Notes under the pieces: generated by a model
Databases searched by the model: none
The model's input: the letters and a program-made list of their open reading frames with translations, nothing else
Told to the model about the DNA's origin: nothing
Position numbers and translations under genes: made by a program
In this document: positions 1 through 5,346 of the stretch, piece after piece
Layout: the number at the start of each line of letters is the position of its first letter
Numbering within the stretch: position 1 is the first letter of the stretch
Assembly: GCA_036351435.1 (NCBI GenBank)
Contig: JAZBPA010000043.1
Location: 1 to 5,424 of the forward strand
Length of the DNA stretch: 5,424 nucleotides
Direction of reading: 5' to 3'
From: JAAUQA01 sp036351435
GTDB lineage: Bacteria; Pseudomonadota; Gammaproteobacteria; Competibacterales; Competibacteraceae

Positions 1-969
1 CAGCATCAGTCGATCCAACATGAAACCGATCAGGCCGATGGTCAGCACCGCCACCATGATGCGGCCCAAGGACTCGGAACTGCCGTTCTGGAATTCGTCC
101 CACACGAACTTGCCCAGACCCGGATTCTGCGCCAGCATCTCAGCAGCGATCAGCACCATCCAACCCACCCCCAGCGACAACCGCAAGCCGGTGAAGATAT
201 ACGGCAGCGAAGAGGGCACCACGATTTTGCTGACCTTGGTGAACCAGCCGAGGCGCAACATGCGCGAGACGTTGATTAAATCCCGGTCGATGGACGCAAC
301 GCCCACGGCGGTATTGATCAGGGTCGGCCATAGCGAGCACAGGGTGACGGTAATCGCTGAAGTCAGAAACGATTTATCGAACCATGCACCATCGGAGGTC
401 ACGTAGGTGGCGCTCACTACCAGGGTGACGATAGGCAACCAAGCGAGCGGCGACACCGGTTTGAAGATCTGAATCAGGGGATTCACCGCCGCCTGAAAGG
501 TCGGGCTCATGCCGCACAAGATGCCGAGTGGTACCGCGACTAGCGTGGCCAGCACGAAACCAAAGAACACCGTTTTCAGGCTGGTCAGGATCTGATCAAA
601 ATAAGTCGGCTTGCCGGTGTAGGGGCGAATTCTGACCTCGGCTTCGGGGTTTTCAGCCAGTTTTTTCGCATTGCGCTGTTCCTGCCGTTCGATGAACGCA
701 ACGCCTCTGGCGCGTTGTTTGAAATGGTCGTCAACCAAGCCGCGGGCCGCTTCCAAGACCCCCATCGGTCCCGGAATAGTGCCGAGACTGGTTTGCACTT
801 GTGCAGCGGAGATTTGCCATAACAGCAGGAATGCAGCGAAGGCGAGAATAGGGGCACCGACAGCGATGCCCATGATTTTCAGTTGTTGCAGAGTGTCTTC
901 GCCCTTGACCAGCTTGACGACCGGGATCATCCAGCCGAGCCCGACTCGGCTCATGGTTAATGTGCTCAT
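1..969 (-). CDS. nrtB: Nitrate ABC transporter permease NrtB (3' end off the left edge)
   Basis: Inner-membrane permease of a nitrate/nitrite-type ABC importer (NrtB/SsuC/TauC class of binding-protein-dependent permeases). The frame is open from the ATG at 969 to base 1, giving 323 residues with no stop, so the C-terminus is missing. A first membrane segment lies at about residues 32-50. A charged, non-membrane stretch (about 76-117, with R/K/E-rich RQEQRNAKK and PEAEVRIRPYTGKPTY) follows. The permease core starts near 127, with further hydrophobic segments at about 134-153, 174-190, 203-222 and 266-280. The cytoplasmic EAA-type loop that docks the ATPase is at about 234-262 (SRMLRLG, then IVVPSSLPYIFTGLR). 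The start is set by GAGGT (976-980 on the complement), 6-7 nt from ATG. The gene lies 38 bp after nrtA with no terminator between, so they are co-transcribed. Family assignment is firm; nitrate as substrate is inferred from NrtA and the leader. Confidence 0.9.
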   Translation of the reverse strand, partial: MSTLTMSRVGLGWMIPVVKLVKGEDTLQQLKIMGIAVGAPILAFAAFLLLWQISAAQVQTSLGTIPGPMGVLEAARGLVDDHFKQRARGVAFIERQEQRNAKKLAENPEAEVRIRPYTGKPTYFDQILTSLKTVFFGFVLATLVAVPLGILCGMSPTFQAAVNPLIQIFKPVSPLAWLPIVTLVVSATYVTSDGAWFDKSFLTSAITVTLCSLWPTLINTAVGVASIDRDLINVSRMLRLGWFTKVSKIVVPSSLPYIFTGLRLSLGVGWMVLIAAEMLAQNPGLGKFVWDEFQNGSSESLGRIMVAVLTIGLIGFMLDRLML

Positions 970-975
970 TGCGTT

Positions 976-980
976 ACCTC
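976..980 (-). promoter_or_regulatory. Ribosome binding site of nrtB
   Basis: On the minus strand GAGGT precedes the ATG at 969 by six bases. It fixes the nrtB start within the 38-bp gap after nrtA, and shows that nrtB is translated independently rather than by stop-start overlap. Confidence 0.75.
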
Positions 981-1007
981 TCGTTCCGAATGACTGATTG
1001 ATTGCCG

Positions 1008-2363
1008 TTAAATCGCTTTCTCGTCGCCTTTGAGGCCGATCGGGAATTGCTGCAAATACTCATTCGGCTTGCGACCGTCGTAGGTTTTCTCATCAATGAA
1101 TTCGGTCTGCGGCGCTTTGAATCCATCGGTATCGAAGGGGAAGTCTTCGGCTTTGGCTTTGCCTTCGTCGATCAACTCCTTGGCGGCAGCGAGGTAGATA
1201 TCGGGGCGATAGACTTTCTTAGCGGTGTCGAAATACCACTCATCCGGTTTTTGTTCGGCAATCTGCCCCCAGCGGCGCATTTGGGTGAGATACCAGATGG
1301 CATCCGAGTAGTAGGGGTAAGTCGCAAAATAGCGGAAGAACACATTGAAGTCCGGCACGGGCCGTTTATCGCCCTTCTCGTATTCGAAGGTGCCGGTCAT
1401 GGAATTGGCGATCACTTCGGCGTCGGCACCGACGTATTCGGAACGGGCCAGAATCTTGACTGCTTCCAGTCGATTGGCGTTGTCGTTTTCATCCAGCCAC
1501 ATACCGGCCCGGATCAACGCCTTGACCACCGCTTTATGGGTATTGGGATTGGCATCTGCCCAGGCTTTGCTGACGCCGAATACTTTCTCGGGATTGTTCT
1601 TCCAAATTTCGTAGTCGGTGATCACCGGTACGCCGATGCCTTTGAATACCGCCTGCTGGTTCCACGGCTCGCCGACGCAGTAGCCATAAATCGTACCGGC
1701 TTCGAGGGTGGCGGGCATTTGCGGCGGCGGAGTGACGGACAGCAGCACATCGGCTTTGCGCTGGCCGGTGATGTCGCCCTGTTCCGGTGCGTAGTAACCG
1801 GGGTGGATACCGCCGGCGGCCAGCCAGTAACGCAGTTCGTAATTATGGGTGGAAACCGGGAACACCATACCCATGTTGAAGGGTTTGCCGGCGGCCTTGT
1901 ATTTCTCCACCACTGGTTTGAGATAGTCGGCCTTGATGGGATGGATCGGCTTGCCGTCCTCGCCCATCGGCACGTTCGGTTTCATCTGCTCCCAGATGTC
2001 ATTGGAGACGGTGATGCCGTTGCCGTTGAGGTCCATACTGAAGGCAGTAATCACATGCGCTTCGGTGCCGAAGCCGATGGTAGCGGCGAGCGGTTGACCG
2101 GCCAGCATGTGCGCGCCGTCCAATTCGCCGTCGATCACCCGATCCAACAAGACTTTCCAGTTGGCTTGGGCTTCCAGGGTGACGAACAGCCCTTCGTCCT
2201 CGAAATAGCCTTTTTCATAGGCAATGGCGAGTGGGGCCATGTCAGTGAGTTTAATAAAGCCGAATTTGAGATCTTCTTTTTCCAGATCGTCGGCTGCCGA
2301 CAGGGTGAACGAGGCGCTGGTTAAAGCGATGGCGGCGGTCCATTGTAGTAAACGTTGCTGCAT
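1008..2363 (-). CDS. nrtA: Nitrate-binding periplasmic protein NrtA (ABC transporter)
   Basis: Solute-binding protein of a nitrate ABC importer; it captures the anion in the periplasm and delivers it to NrtB. 451 residues, close to the usual 440-450 of NrtA/CmpA proteins. Residues 1-24 are a Sec signal peptide (QQR, hydrophobic core, LSA-A before DD) with no lipobox Cys, so a soluble periplasmic form is predicted, unlike the lipoprotein NrtA of cyanobacteria. Family landmarks: FGFIKLTDMAPLAIAYEKGYF (about 34-54, first lobe), the LDGAHMLAGQP ligand-site loop (81-91), LNGNGITVSN (112-121), the conserved STHNYELRYWLAAGGI with H173 (171-186), YCVGEPWNQQ (228-237) and MRRWGQI (362-368). Start: ATG at 2363, with GAGAG (2373-2377, complement) nine nt upstream and the signal peptide intact. 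First gene of the operon, behind the leader at 2364-2559. CmpA (bicarbonate) is the main alternative; the nitrogen-type regulation argues for nitrate or nitrite. Confidence 0.93.
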   Translation of the reverse strand: MQQRLLQWTAAIALTSASFTLSAADDLEKEDLKFGFIKLTDMAPLAIAYEKGYFEDEGLFVTLEAQANWKVLLDRVIDGELDGAHMLAGQPLAATIGFGTEAHVITAFSMDLNGNGITVSNDIWEQMKPNVPMGEDGKPIHPIKADYLKPVVEKYKAAGKPFNMGMVFPVSTHNYELRYWLAAGGIHPGYYAPEQGDITGQRKADVLLSVTPPPQMPATLEAGTIYGYCVGEPWNQQAVFKGIGVPVITDYEIWKNNPEKVFGVSKAWADANPNTHKAVVKALIRAGMWLDENDNANRLEAVKILARSEYVGADAEVIANSMTGTFEYEKGDKRPVPDFNVFFRYFATYPYYSDAIWYLTQMRRWGQIAEQKPDEWYFDTAKKVYRPDIYLAAAKELIDEGKAKAEDFPFDTDGFKAPQTEFIDEKTYDGRKPNEYLQQFPIGLKGDEKAI

Positions 2364-2395
2364 TACGAATCACTCTCAGGTTATGAATTGAGGGC

Positions 2396-2440
2396 AAAAA
2401 AAAACGTCCACAGCCCGACCCGAAGGTCTTGCTCTGGACG
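2396..2440 (-). terminator. Intrinsic terminator in the nrtA leader (attenuator)
   Basis: Read on the minus strand: CGTCCA-g-AGC-aa-GACC, loop TTCG, GGTC-gg-GCT-g-TGGACG, then nine T (2396-2404). Thirteen base pairs are interrupted by three small symmetric mismatches, closed by a stable UUCG tetraloop and followed by a U tract, so it is a textbook Rho-independent terminator. It lies upstream of nrtA and ends 32 bases before the start codon, so its job must be attenuation of nrt transcription. Its 5' arm (2435-2440) overlaps the 3' arm of the hexaloop hairpin at 2436-2449, which would act as antiterminator. Confidence 0.93.
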
Positions 2441-2449
2441 CCTTTGTCC
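2436..2449 (-). promoter_or_regulatory. ANTAR-type hexaloop hairpin P2 (antiterminator)
   Basis: On the minus-strand RNA: GGAC, loop AAAGGC, GUCC. The loop has A at position 1 and G at position 4, the two bases conserved in loops bound by ANTAR-domain antiterminators such as NasR and EutV. The 3' arm GUCC is also the start of the terminator stem at 2396-2440, so this hairpin and the terminator exclude each other. The stem is only four GC-rich pairs, consistent with needing protein stabilisation. Binding of an ANTAR protein is inferred from the family; no such gene is in the window. Confidence 0.82.
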
Positions 2450-2462
2450 GAATTGTTCGTTC

Positions 2463-2480
2463 GACGTCGTCATCGACGTC
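2463..2480 (-). promoter_or_regulatory. Extra hairpin in the linker between P1 and P2
   Basis: A perfect seven-base inverted repeat (GACGTCG, loop ATGA on the minus strand, CGACGTC) sits between the two hexaloop hairpins. It lacks the A1/G4 hexaloop signature, so it is probably not itself an ANTAR site. It could act as a spacer that brings P1 and P2 together. The DNA form contains two GACGTC palindromes. Its existence is certain; its role is speculative. Confidence 0.6.
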
Positions 2481-2484
2481 TTGG

Positions 2485-2507
2485 CCACCGCCCGCCATTG
2501 GGTGTGG
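2485..2507 (-). promoter_or_regulatory. ANTAR-type hexaloop hairpin P1
   Basis: On the minus-strand RNA: CCAC, bulged A, CCC, loop AAUGGC, GGG, internal CG, GUGG. Seven GC-rich pairs with a small internal loop enclose a hexaloop with A at position 1 and G at position 4, matching the loop of P2 (AAAGGC) at four further checks: second A, G4, G5 and C6. Paired hexaloop hairpins, the second overlapping a terminator, define the RNA target of dimeric ANTAR antiterminators; nitrate-assimilation leaders (Klebsiella nasF with NasR) are the classic case. Confidence 0.8.
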
Positions 2508-2513
2508 GCTGGA

Positions 2514-2532
2514 TACTGAGGATTACTCAGTA
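2514..2532 (-). promoter_or_regulatory. 5' leader stem-loop
   Basis: Perfect seven-base inverted repeat, TACTGAG and CTCAGTA with a five-base spacer. It would form a hairpin about 27 nt into the predicted nrtA leader RNA, upstream of P1. It may stabilise the 5' end, or as DNA it could be an operator for a dimeric regulator near the start of transcription. The sequence does not decide between these. Confidence 0.5.
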
Positions 2533-2569
2533 AGAAATCAGCGCTGCTGTGCTGTACTGAATGTGCTCA

Positions 2570-2585
2570 TACAATAATTAAGCCA
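2570..2585 (-). promoter_or_regulatory. Sigma-54 (-24/-12) promoter of nrtA
   Basis: On the minus strand TGGC, seven bases, TTGTA. This matches the RpoN consensus (TGGC-N7-TTGCA) at every key base except C of the -12 GC, which is T. Spacing of the GG and G(T) doublets is exact. Transcription would start near 2559 and give a leader of about 196 nt that contains all hairpins. An NtrC-like site lies about 130 bp upstream. The TAATTAT stretch inside it could alternatively be part of a sigma-70 -10 box, so the call is good but not proven. Confidence 0.68.
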
Positions 2586-2683
2586 GTCTTGCTTGCCTGA
2601 AAGGTTTGTCTTTTTATTTCATGGAGCTATGTTCGATTAGTGAGCCAATCCTATAACTTGGCCGGTCGCAGATTTGGGTTTTG

Positions 2684-2700
2684 CGCACCTTGCCGGTGCA
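2684..2700. promoter_or_regulatory. NtrC (NR-I) binding site
   Basis: CGCACC-TTGCC-GGTGCA matches the palindromic NtrC consensus (TGCACC-N5-GGTGCA) at 11 of 12 specified bases. The centre lies about 133 bp upstream of the predicted sigma-54 start of nrtA, the usual distance for an NtrC enhancer. Only one clear site is visible; NtrC enhancers often have two. It is also about 75-80 bp upstream of the candidate promoter of the OmpA-family gene on the other strand. Confidence 0.72.
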
Positions 2701-2765
2701 AGCATTTCCCAACAACAGCGCATCGGTTTAAACGGCTGCAGGACATGTTGCCATCACAAATCGGC

Positions 2766-2795
2766 TTGACAACGCAGATTGCCGAAACGTACTTT
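2766..2795 (+). promoter_or_regulatory. Candidate sigma-70 promoter of the OmpA-family gene
   Basis: TTGACA (2766-2771) is a perfect -35 box, followed after 18 bp by TACTTT (2790-2795), a weak -10 box. It would start transcription near 2802, about 47 bases before the ATG at 2849. Location and spacing are right; the poor -10 limits confidence. Confidence 0.4.
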
Positions 2796-2835
2796 GCGAT
2801 CCTTGGTTATCCTGATCCGCACGGTTCTGAATATC

Positions 2836-2840
2836 GGAGG
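2836..2840 (+). promoter_or_regulatory. Ribosome binding site of the OmpA-family gene
   Basis: GGAGG lies eight bases before the ATG at 2849. It selects this start over the out-of-frame ATG at 2841 directly after it, and it gives a protein that begins with a good signal peptide. Confidence 0.8.
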
Positions 2841-2848
2841 ATGCGCCC

Positions 2849-3961
2849 ATGAAGAAGCGTTTTCTAATCAGGATGTTACTGCACGTCTGCATTGCCGGCG
2901 TTGCGACGACGCTTGGCTTTGTCCACGCACAAACCCAGCAAAGCATCGCCACGATTTCAGCAGCGTTAAACCTGGCCCTGTCAGCGGAGGCGGAAAAACC
3001 TCTGCCTGAAACGGTGCGGTTGGCAAACCTGACGGGAACTTATGTCGGCGCTGCCCGCCGCTGGGAATTCGATTTTCGGGACGGCGAGACCGTGCATCGG
3101 GTTCGGGTAGACAGTAACGGCGCCACAAAATCGTCGCAGCGCTACGATGAGCGGGGCGCAGACCCCGACTACTGGTCTCAGATTCCTACCGCGCGACAAA
3201 TAAGCGGACTGGATGAGTTGCTTGCTGACGCCACACGCAGGGTCTCTGAAGCGGGATTTGAGCCAGCAGGCCCCATGTTGGTGAAATACCGGGTTCCGGG
3301 ACCGCGTGTGCCCGAGAAAGCGCGGCAGGAAAAACCGGAAGTATTCGAAGTCTTCTTTGAAATCGCGGGCGATGATACCGCGCGGCGGGTGGTGTTTATT
3401 GATCGCCAATTCGATCAATTGACCCATGCCCGCCTGCTGAAAATCCAGTTACCGAAGATAAGCCCTCCCCAGGCTAACACTCCGCGTATCCAAGTGCCTG
3501 AAGTGCGCGCACCGGAAATCCAAGCGCCGACCATTCAACTCCCTGAGATTACAACTGCCGGCATCAGCGTGCAGGAAAACGATGAGCTGGCGGTAATCAC
3601 CGTGGCGACGGATATTCTGTTCGATTTCGACAAGGCGGACATTCGCCCGGATGCCGAGGTCGCGTTACAGCAGATTGCAGGGGTTTTGCAGAAGCGGTAT
3701 GCCGATCAGCAATTCACTATTCATGGGCATACCGATTCCAAAGGCTCCGACAGCTACAACCGGGCGCTATCCCAACGCCGGGCCGGCGCGGTATCGACAT
3801 GGCTGGCGCGCAACGGCATCGCCGCCGAACGGGCTGGGATTGAAGCGCATGGCGAGTCGCAACCGGTGGCACCCAATGAAAACACCGACGGTTCCGATAA
3901 CCCGACAGGCCGCCAGCAGAATCGGCGCGTAGAAATCGTCGTACAGCGGGCGCAGAGTTAG
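2849..3961 (+). CDS. Exported OmpA-family peptidoglycan-binding protein
   Basis: 370 residues. Residues 1-27 are a Sec signal peptide (KKR, hydrophobic core, FVHA before QTQQ) without a lipobox. About 28-200 form a domain I do not recognise, rich in charged and beta-type sequence (for example RRWEFDFRDGETVHRVRVDSNG). About 212-236 are five tandem five-residue units of P-x-[IV]-x-x. The OmpA C-terminal domain spans about 246-366, with ILFDFDKADIRPDA (256-269) and HTDSKGS followed by NRALSQRRAGAV. D296 and R311 are 15 residues apart, as are the meso-diaminopimelate-binding Asp and Arg in OmpA proteins. It should therefore anchor to peptidoglycan in the periplasm; the N-terminal domain is not an obvious eight-strand barrel. 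The start is set by GGAGG. It diverges from nrtA and shows no functional link to it. No terminator is visible after the stop. Confidence 0.9.
   Translation: MKKRFLIRMLLHVCIAGVATTLGFVHAQTQQSIATISAALNLALSAEAEKPLPETVRLANLTGTYVGAARRWEFDFRDGETVHRVRVDSNGATKSSQRYDERGADPDYWSQIPTARQISGLDELLADATRRVSEAGFEPAGPMLVKYRVPGPRVPEKARQEKPEVFEVFFEIAGDDTARRVVFIDRQFDQLTHARLLKIQLPKISPPQANTPRIQVPEVRAPEIQAPTIQLPEITTAGISVQENDELAVITVATDILFDFDKADIRPDAEVALQQIAGVLQKRYADQQFTIHGHTDSKGSDSYNRALSQRRAGAVSTWLARNGIAAERAGIEAHGESQPVAPNENTDGSDNPTGRQQNRRVEIVVQRAQS
3482..3556 (+). repeat. Five tandem pentapeptide-coding units (P-x-[IV]-x-x)
   Basis: The units PRIQV, PEVRA, PEIQA, PTIQL and PEITT run in register at residues 212-236 of the OmpA-family protein. 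The regular Pro every five residues suggests an extended rod-like linker between the N-terminal domain and the peptidoglycan-binding domain. Codons vary between units, so the repeat looks kept at protein level rather than recently duplicated. Confidence 0.75.
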
Positions 3962-3968
3962 CGTTACT
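3956..3968. repeat. Left copy of a 13-bp inverted repeat
   Basis: AGTTAGCGTTACT pairs with the reverse complement of 5168-5180 at 12 of 13 bases. The copies bracket the DUF1330 and transposase relics, and the left one contains the stop codon of the OmpA-family gene. The GTTAGCG tip resembles the G-T-A/T-A-G-C-G type ends of IS66-group elements. Each copy is itself nearly palindromic and no target duplication is visible, so an element-end role is tentative. Confidence 0.4.
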
Positions 3969-4193
3969 CTACCCACCCCTACCCTCAACCACCACCATAT
4001 TAGAAACCGCAAAGGCGAACTCCAATACCACGACACGTTGCGGCGACCAAGATCCTTCCAGGGTTTCGCATTGCCCGCCACGAACCAGATAACGTCCACC
4101 GTAAGCCGCAATGGATTCCGGCACGATGGCTTTATATTCCTCGTAAGAAGGCGGGTCGGTGATGTGCAGATCAACGATGACCTAGGCGGCCAT
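3969..4193 (-). pseudogene. DUF1330-family protein pseudogene
   Basis: Translating the minus strand from the ATG at 4193 gives MAA, a TAG stop at codon 4 (4182-4184), then VIVDLHITDPPSYEEYK, VPESIAAYGGRYLVRGG and LEGSWSPQRVVVLEFA. These match DUF1330, a small (about 95-100 residue) dimeric ferredoxin-like family of unknown role. Tyr is usual where the TAG stands, so TAC/TAT to TAG is the likely change. After codon 60 the family's aromatic WY-x-SPEY-type segment is absent, and the reading passes straight to SNMVVVEG, which resembles the usual C-terminal end of the family. An in-frame deletion of roughly 25-30 codons near 4013 is inferred. Only 75 codons remain including both stops. There is no convincing RBS. 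The gene lies tail-on to the OmpA-family gene and its 5' end abuts the transposase relic. Confidence 0.75.
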
Positions 4194-5165
4194 GCGGGCT
4201 TTCATGCGGAAAAGGACGGTTTAAAGCGGGCCGGTCTGGCGGCCTCGGACTACATAAGCGTAGATGACAGTGGTGCGCGCCACCAGGGCAGGAATGGTTA
4301 TGTGACCCAGATTGGCAATGAGTGGTTTGCCTGGTTCAGCATTACGGACTCGAAGAGCCGGGTGAATTTCCTAGAGTTGTTGCGGGCGGGCCATCAGGAC
4401 TATATCTTGACGGAGGCAGCGCTGGACTACATAGCTGCCGAAAGCACCTTTAAGCCAGTTACGCCACGCTATGAACCAGCGTTTTGCCACCCAAGCCGAG
4501 TGGCAGAAGTACTTGTCTGAGCTGTCGATCACCCAACCGCGTCATTGCCGCATTGCTACCGAAGGGGCGTTGCTGGGCAGCGTGTTGGAGCACAGTTTGT
4601 GCAATGATCTGGTCAATTTGACGTACTGCTGCAGGCCCTCCTGTGCTGGGTACATGCCGGACGGTTAGTGCATAAGTTGATTCCTCTCAACGCGCTGCAC
4701 CGTGAAGACCTAGTGCGGGTACGCGCTCAGATTTGGGACTTATATCGCGATCTCAAAGCCTACCAACGCCAACCGGAAGAGGCGCAGCGTGAAGCTCTGG
4801 CACAGCGATTTGATGCCATCTTCACGCAGCAGACGCGCTTCGCCACGCTCACTAGAACCCTCAAGGGTATTCACCGCAACAAGGCTGAGTTGTTACGGGT
4901 GCTGGAGCAACCTGAGATCCCATTACACACCAATCGCAGTGAGACGGAGTTGCGCGACTACGTAAAAAAACGCAAGATCAGCGGCGGGACACGCAGCGAC
5001 GAAGGGCGTCGCTGCCGGGATACCTTTGCCAGCCTGAAGAAAACCTGCCGCAAGCTCGGCATCTCATTCTGGCAATATCTCACTGACCGCCTCAGGGTGG
5101 CAGAACAGACCATCCCACCCCTGCCAGAAATTATCCGCAAACGTGCCTCTGCACCGGGTTATTGA
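4194..5165 (+). pseudogene. IS66-like transposase remnant, N-terminally truncated, two frameshifts
   Basis: DDE transposase relic spread over three frames. Segment 1 (about 4200-4440) encodes FHAEKDGLKRAGL, SVDDSGARHQGRNGYV, GNEWFAWF and SKSRVNFLELLRAGHQDYI; the first catalytic Asp lies in VDD (4263-4268). The frame then shifts near 4440-4446 into KAPLSQLRHAMNQRFATQAEW and RIATEGALLGS. A second shift at 4609-4610, one base missing where GAT-GCT-GGT would be expected, leads into GQFDVLLQALLCWVHAGRLVHK and on to TGA at 5163-5165. The last segment holds the C-terminal IS66-type block NRSETELR (putative catalytic Glu, 4941-4943), KRKISGGTRSD and RDTFASLKKTCRKLGISFWQYL. The region around the second catalytic Asp is disturbed and seems some residues short. 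The first 100 or more residues are missing at the junction with the DUF1330 relic. It cannot make a working transposase. The IS66-like label rests on motif layout; a related unclassified IS group is possible. Confidence 0.8.
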
Positions 5166-5167
5166 GA

Positions 5168-5180
5168 AGTTACGCTAACT
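5168..5180. repeat. Right copy of a 13-bp inverted repeat
   Basis: AGTTACGCTAACT starts two bases after the transposase stop codon, where an insertion-sequence end could be expected. Its reverse complement matches 3956-3968 at 12 of 13 bases. It is itself an AGTTA/TAACT palindrome with a three-base centre. The eight bases outside the two copies do not match each other, so there is no target-site duplication. Confidence 0.42.
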
Positions 5181-5346
5181 ATCGAACTTGGGGGAGCTAG
5201 GGGTGTTAACGGTCAAGAGGAACTAACAAGTAACACTGATGTTTCGAACCCGAAGCATAGTGCCGATTTACACTTCGAATACGAGCAACTATAGCCGGCG
5301 TTCGGTTTTAGCGGAGAACCGACATTCCGCATACCCTCTCGCGTTT
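5181..5346. other. Intergenic stretch with no recognised gene
   Basis: Together with the repeat before it, this is non-coding as far as can be seen; every frame is broken. It contains a six-base inverted repeat, TCGGTT (5302-5307) and AACCGA (5317-5322), with a nine-base loop but no U tract, and two TTCGAA palindromes. It may be eroded flanking or mobile DNA. Confidence 0.5.

Noticed and set aside
76..117. Not used as a finding: charged insert of NrtB between the first membrane segment and the permease core (residue numbers, not bases)
   Set aside because: As far as I recall, similar inserts are common in proteobacterial NrtB-type permeases, so it is not unusual.
20..406. Plus-strand open frame of 128 codons and other frames within 1-969
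   Set aside because: They overlap the minus-strand nrtB frame, which reads unbroken from 969 to base 1 with clear permease motifs. The frame is easy to overlook because it has no stop in the window.
1002..2324. 440-codon open frame on the plus strand antisense to nrtA
   Set aside because: It is the shadow of a well-supported nrtA gene. It has no RBS, and its His/Gly/Val/Phe-rich composition is typical of the antisense of a codon-biased gene.
2640..2852. 70-codon GTG-started open frame whose stop overlaps the OmpA-family ATG as ATGA
   Set aside because: The start-stop overlap is suggestive of coupling, but the frame runs over the NtrC site and the candidate promoter, has no RBS before 2640, and its product shows no recognisable pattern.
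2981..3427. 148-codon minus-strand open frame inside the OmpA-family gene
   Set aside because: It is a shadow frame with no RBS and no family pattern, opposite a gene with a signal peptide and the conserved OmpA domain.
4038..4193. First part of the plus-strand open frame 4038-4520 as transposase N-terminus
   Set aside because: This part is the antisense of the DUF1330 relic. Transposase-like sequence starts only at about 4195-4200.
5302..5322. TCGGTT/AACCGA hairpin as a terminator for the right-edge gene
   Set aside because: The loop is nine bases, the stem is only six pairs and there is no U tract on either strand.
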